DNA of 64,000 bases, taken from contig NC_030387.2 in assembly GCF_001625215.2 (NCBI RefSeq), forward strand, positions 26,300,517 to 26,364,516, given 5' to 3'. This DNA comes from Daucus carota subsp. sativus (taxonomy: Eukaryota > Streptophyta > Magnoliopsida > Apiales > Apiaceae). Both the position numbers and the translations under genes were made by a program. Shown here in pieces: positions 63,808 through 64,000 of the stretch. Position 1 is the stretch's first letter. Each line of letters begins with the position of its first letter. The notes beneath the pieces are model-generated. The model did no database searches. It was not told the DNA's origin and was given only the letters and a program-made list of their open reading frames with translations.

Positions 63808-64000
63808 CAGAGAAGAAAGTACCCGTTGATAGCAAACCTGAAACACCAGATCGAGGATTACTTTTTTAGCGGACATTAAACACATTTTCGAAAAACATCC
63901 GTATATTTTCAAATTTGCAGGAGCATTTTATTAGTTTTCCTTTGTTTAGCCTGTTCTTGTGTTCCATAACTGGTCTGGTGTCTTCTGCTTTCAAAATTTA

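Overview
The window is nuclear DNA of a flowering plant, most likely a eudicot. The evidence is intron-rich genes for chloroplast proteins (ferredoxin C2, coproporphyrinogen III oxidase), a NAC factor, an ALMT channel and plant-type transposons. No CRISPR, bacterial operon or organellar genome signature was seen. The species cannot be fixed from the sequence alone.

Layout. (1) 1-25.6 kb is a transposon block. A MITE (198-719) is followed by a MULE-type DNA transposon (about 747-25089, about 4.0 kb net). The MULE carries a FAR1-like fragment and a degenerate Ulp1/DUF1985-type reading frame. Into that second frame a Copia retrotransposon inserted (3890-24196, minus strand). Into the Copia pol a Sirevirus-like LTR element inserted (8390-21552, plus strand, TSD GTACC); its 2100-bp LTRs look identical but its interior is dead. 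(2) 25.7-29.8 kb holds a six-exon gene for ferredoxin C2 (+), with one GC-AG intron. (3) 32.0-39.6 kb holds coproporphyrinogen III oxidase (-), eight exons. Its first intron carries a hAT-type MITE with a MULE-type MITE nested inside it and a 124-bp perfect palindrome. A second copy of the FdC2 3' end lies beyond this gene (40.6-41.6 kb). (4) 42.1-44.5 kb holds an ALMT-family anion channel (+), and 45.1-46.8 kb a NAC transcription factor (-). (5) 48.8-49.2 kb holds a TRIM-like mini-retrotransposon. (6) 50.3-57.3 kb holds a very young, apparently intact Copia (-), and 57.3-58.8 kb a solo LTR related to the Sirevirus-like element. (7) 59.3-61.8 kb holds a TOM2B-like gene (+) with a hAT element in intron 3. 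(8) 62.2-62.9 kb holds a promoter with site II, telo-box and TATA motifs, followed by three predicted box C/D snoRNAs whose guides match 18S rRNA. (9) 63.3-63.8 kb holds the broken C-terminal end of a receptor-like protein gene.

Working together. FdC2 and coproporphyrinogen oxidase both serve plastid tetrapyrrole/chlorophyll metabolism and sit convergently 2.2 kb apart. The remaining genes have no evident shared pathway. The most unusual signals lie in LTRs. Long palindromes with W-box cores sit just upstream of the TATA box in the Sirevirus-like LTR, and unrelated palindromes occupy the same place in the solo LTR. Both Copia families carry a U6-snRNA-like USE plus TATA pair at 23-24 bp spacing in U3. 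Exon boundaries come from my own reading of splice signals and frame continuity; no database search was possible.
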